Shown here: positions 62,910 through 64,000 of the stretch, piece after piece
Numbering within the stretch: position 1 is the stretch's first letter
Layout of the letters: each line of letters starts with the position of its first letter
Source: Hexactinellida sp. DTS-2022
Taxonomy: Eukaryota; Porifera; Hexactinellida
Direction: 5' to 3'
DNA: 64,000 nt
Assembly: GCA_028753945.1 (NCBI GenBank)
Contig: JAPNXP010000007.1
Span: forward strand, 620,001 to 684,000
Made by a program: the position numbers and the translations under genes
The notes under the pieces: generated by a model
Told to the model about the DNA's origin: nothing
What the model saw: only the letters and a program-made list of their open reading frames with translations
The model's database searches: none

Positions 62910-64000
62910 CTAGGAATATATTTGGAGACCGTAATTCTTGTTCCATGACACACAAACTAATCTCCCGTTTGTATCTATAGCTATTCCTTGGGGCTCATAG
63001 AACATTCCTTGTTCGTGTCCCTCTCTTCCTATGGTGTGTAGGAGGTTGCCTGCTGGGGAGAATACTCGAATGGAGTGTGAGCTTAGATCGCTAATGGCAA
63101 AGTTGTTATTTGTATCCAGACAGAAGAACCATGGCTTTAACACATCCATTCCTTCTCCTCTGCTAATGAGAGAGTGTAGCATGTCTCCCTCTAGTGACAG
63201 TACCAGCATACACGGATTCTCATATGGACACAGTACGTATACGCGGTCATGCGATACTTTGACGTCAAATGGTTTTAAAATTGACTGATGGGTTATGTTC
63301 CTCAGATGGTTTAAATCTGTGTTGAGTACACAGATTCTGTTGTTACCGCAATCTGCTACGAACACATCTCCATTGGGATCTGTTGTTAATTGTAAAGGAT
63401 TGTTGAATTGTCCGTTATTCGCTCCCTTCTCGCCTTTCCGCTTTACTAGGCTAAAATCAACTGACGAATATTTGCTTATAGCGTGACTCTTGAAGCAACT
63501 AACATACACGCTATTCCCATGAATAGCTATGCCCCATGGATCCACCTGTCCGACGCTAAACTGATTGAGATAGTCTCCCGTTTCAGAGAATATCTCTATT
63601 CTGTGATTGGCACCATTTGCTACAAATATTTGGTTTGTAGCTTCATTAATAGCTACGCCTAATGGACATCCCAACTCGCCAGGACCTGAACCTTGTTTCC
63701 CAGTAGCGACACTTGGTAAATGGAATGTGGCGTAGTTAGGCACTACTGGTACCTGTACAATCTCTCCGAGACGGGAAATGCTCACTTCGAGGTCTCGTGT
63801 GTCACACTGCCACTTGAGTTGTGTCTCTGCTGGAATGTTAATTCTCAGTTCCCTCAGTTTCGTATCCAGTTCTGATACCATTCTCTCCTGCATGGACTTT
63901 AGGGGGTTCTCCTTCAAATCGGTTAGGAGGTGTGTCCGGGCGGTGGTTAGTTGTGTGTCCATTTCGTTTCGAGCCACCTCTGCGGCTCTCTTTTCCTCGC
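62910..64000 (-). CDS. Coiled-coil/NHL propeller protein 4, 5' end outside window
   Basis: Reads open to the right edge without a stop; the last visible upstream residues are EEKRAAEVARNEMD, so the true start lies beyond the window. About 363 residues are visible. A coiled coil occupies the first 75. An NHL propeller of about six blades follows (GPGELGCPLGVAINEATNQI, IFVANGANHRIEIFSETGDY, DVFVADCGNNRICVL, MFYEPQGIAIDTNGRLVCVS). The blades are closer to the NHL consensus than in the cluster at 27-31.6 kb, and codon use is GC-richer. A RING or B-box could lie upstream, as in TRIM-NHL proteins, but cannot be seen. Confidence 0.8.
   Translation of the reverse strand, partial: EEKRAAEVARNEMDTQLTTARTHLLTDLKENPLKSMQERMVSELDTKLRELRINIPAETQLKWQCDTRDLEVSISRLGEIVQVPVVPNYATFHLPSVATGKQGSGPGELGCPLGVAINEATNQIFVANGANHRIEIFSETGDYLNQFSVGQVDPWGIAIHGNSVYVSCFKSHAISKYSSVDFSLVKRKGEKGANNGQFNNPLQLTTDPNGDVFVADCGNNRICVLNTDLNHLRNITHQSILKPFDVKVSHDRVYVLCPYENPCMLVLSLEGDMLHSLISRGEGMDVLKPWFFCLDTNNNFAISDLSSHSIRVFSPAGNLLHTIGREGHEQGMFYEPQGIAIDTNGRLVCVSWNKNYGLQIYS

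Noticed and set aside
1-64000. Bacterial contamination or a prokaryotic operon as the source of the intronless genes
   Set aside because: Intronless genes lie inside spliced introns, encode animal-type domains and share the AT-rich codon use and MITE context of the spliced genes.
1-64000. tRNA, rRNA, LTR retrotransposon or intact transposase genes
   Set aside because: No cloverleaf with conserved boxes, no LTR pair and no transposase or reverse transcriptase reading frame was found by eye; only non-autonomous elements are present.

Overview
This is an AT-rich nuclear window from an animal. Many genes have GT-AG introns, and the gene set is metazoan: a DLEC1/CFAP81-like ciliary protein, TBL2, an HCF-type Kelch/FN3 protein, TMEM120, proteasome subunit beta-2, TFIIH p62, an ankyrin/SOCS-box protein, a KCNT/Slo2-like potassium channel, a TRAF-like protein and coiled-coil/NHL propeller proteins. 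Short introns, many intronless genes, multi-copy NHL and TRAF-like genes and dense short transposons suggest a compact non-bilaterian genome. A sponge, possibly a glass sponge, is my best guess, with low certainty. No tRNA, rRNA or CRISPR array was seen.

Layout. 1-4.3 kb: the 3' end of an unrecognised gene broken up by transposons. 4.3-8.9 kb: two convergent paralogs that combine a degenerate EF-hand region with two nucleoside 2-deoxyribosyltransferase-like domains. They share a nearly identical 262-bp inverted tract. 10.3-18.6 kb: ten-exon TBL2. 19.4-20.9 kb: intronless TFIIH p62. 21.4-26.6 kb: ten-exon TMEM120 with one GC-AG intron and an 18-bp satellite. 27.0-31.6 kb: three tandem coiled-coil/NHL genes. 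32.5-33.5 kb: ankyrin/SOCS-box gene. 34.75-52.9 kb: a five-exon DLEC1-like gene. Its 11.6-kb last intron contains three complete intronless genes: TRAF-like (minus), KCNT-like channel (plus) and an orphan nine-span membrane protein (minus). 53.5-57.3 kb: five-exon HCF. 58.0-61.0 kb: two-exon PSMB2 (minus). Its intron contains a large foldback element and a same-strand gene for a secreted protein with an F5/8-type C-terminal domain, interrupted by one in-frame TAG followed by CTA. 61.9-62.5 kb: a 5'-truncated, frameshifted PRMT5 C-terminal remnant abutting a transposon. 62.9 kb to the right edge: a fourth NHL gene (minus), incomplete at its 5' end.

Spaces and introns are filled with short non-autonomous DNA transposons. 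At least eight families (called M1-M5, M7, M9, M10 here) end in variants of CAGTnnA..C and insert at TA. Their terminal repeats differ but are organised alike, suggesting a radiation of Tc1/mariner-pogo-type elements. Another frequent family (M6) starts with TATATCGGCCAACACC. hAT-like elements with perfect 8-bp target duplications occur at 51.2 kb and 61.7 kb.

The genes are mostly independent housekeeping or signalling genes, not one pathway. Positions were counted by eye and may be off by a base or two for repeats. Splice sites of the named genes were checked for reading-frame continuity.
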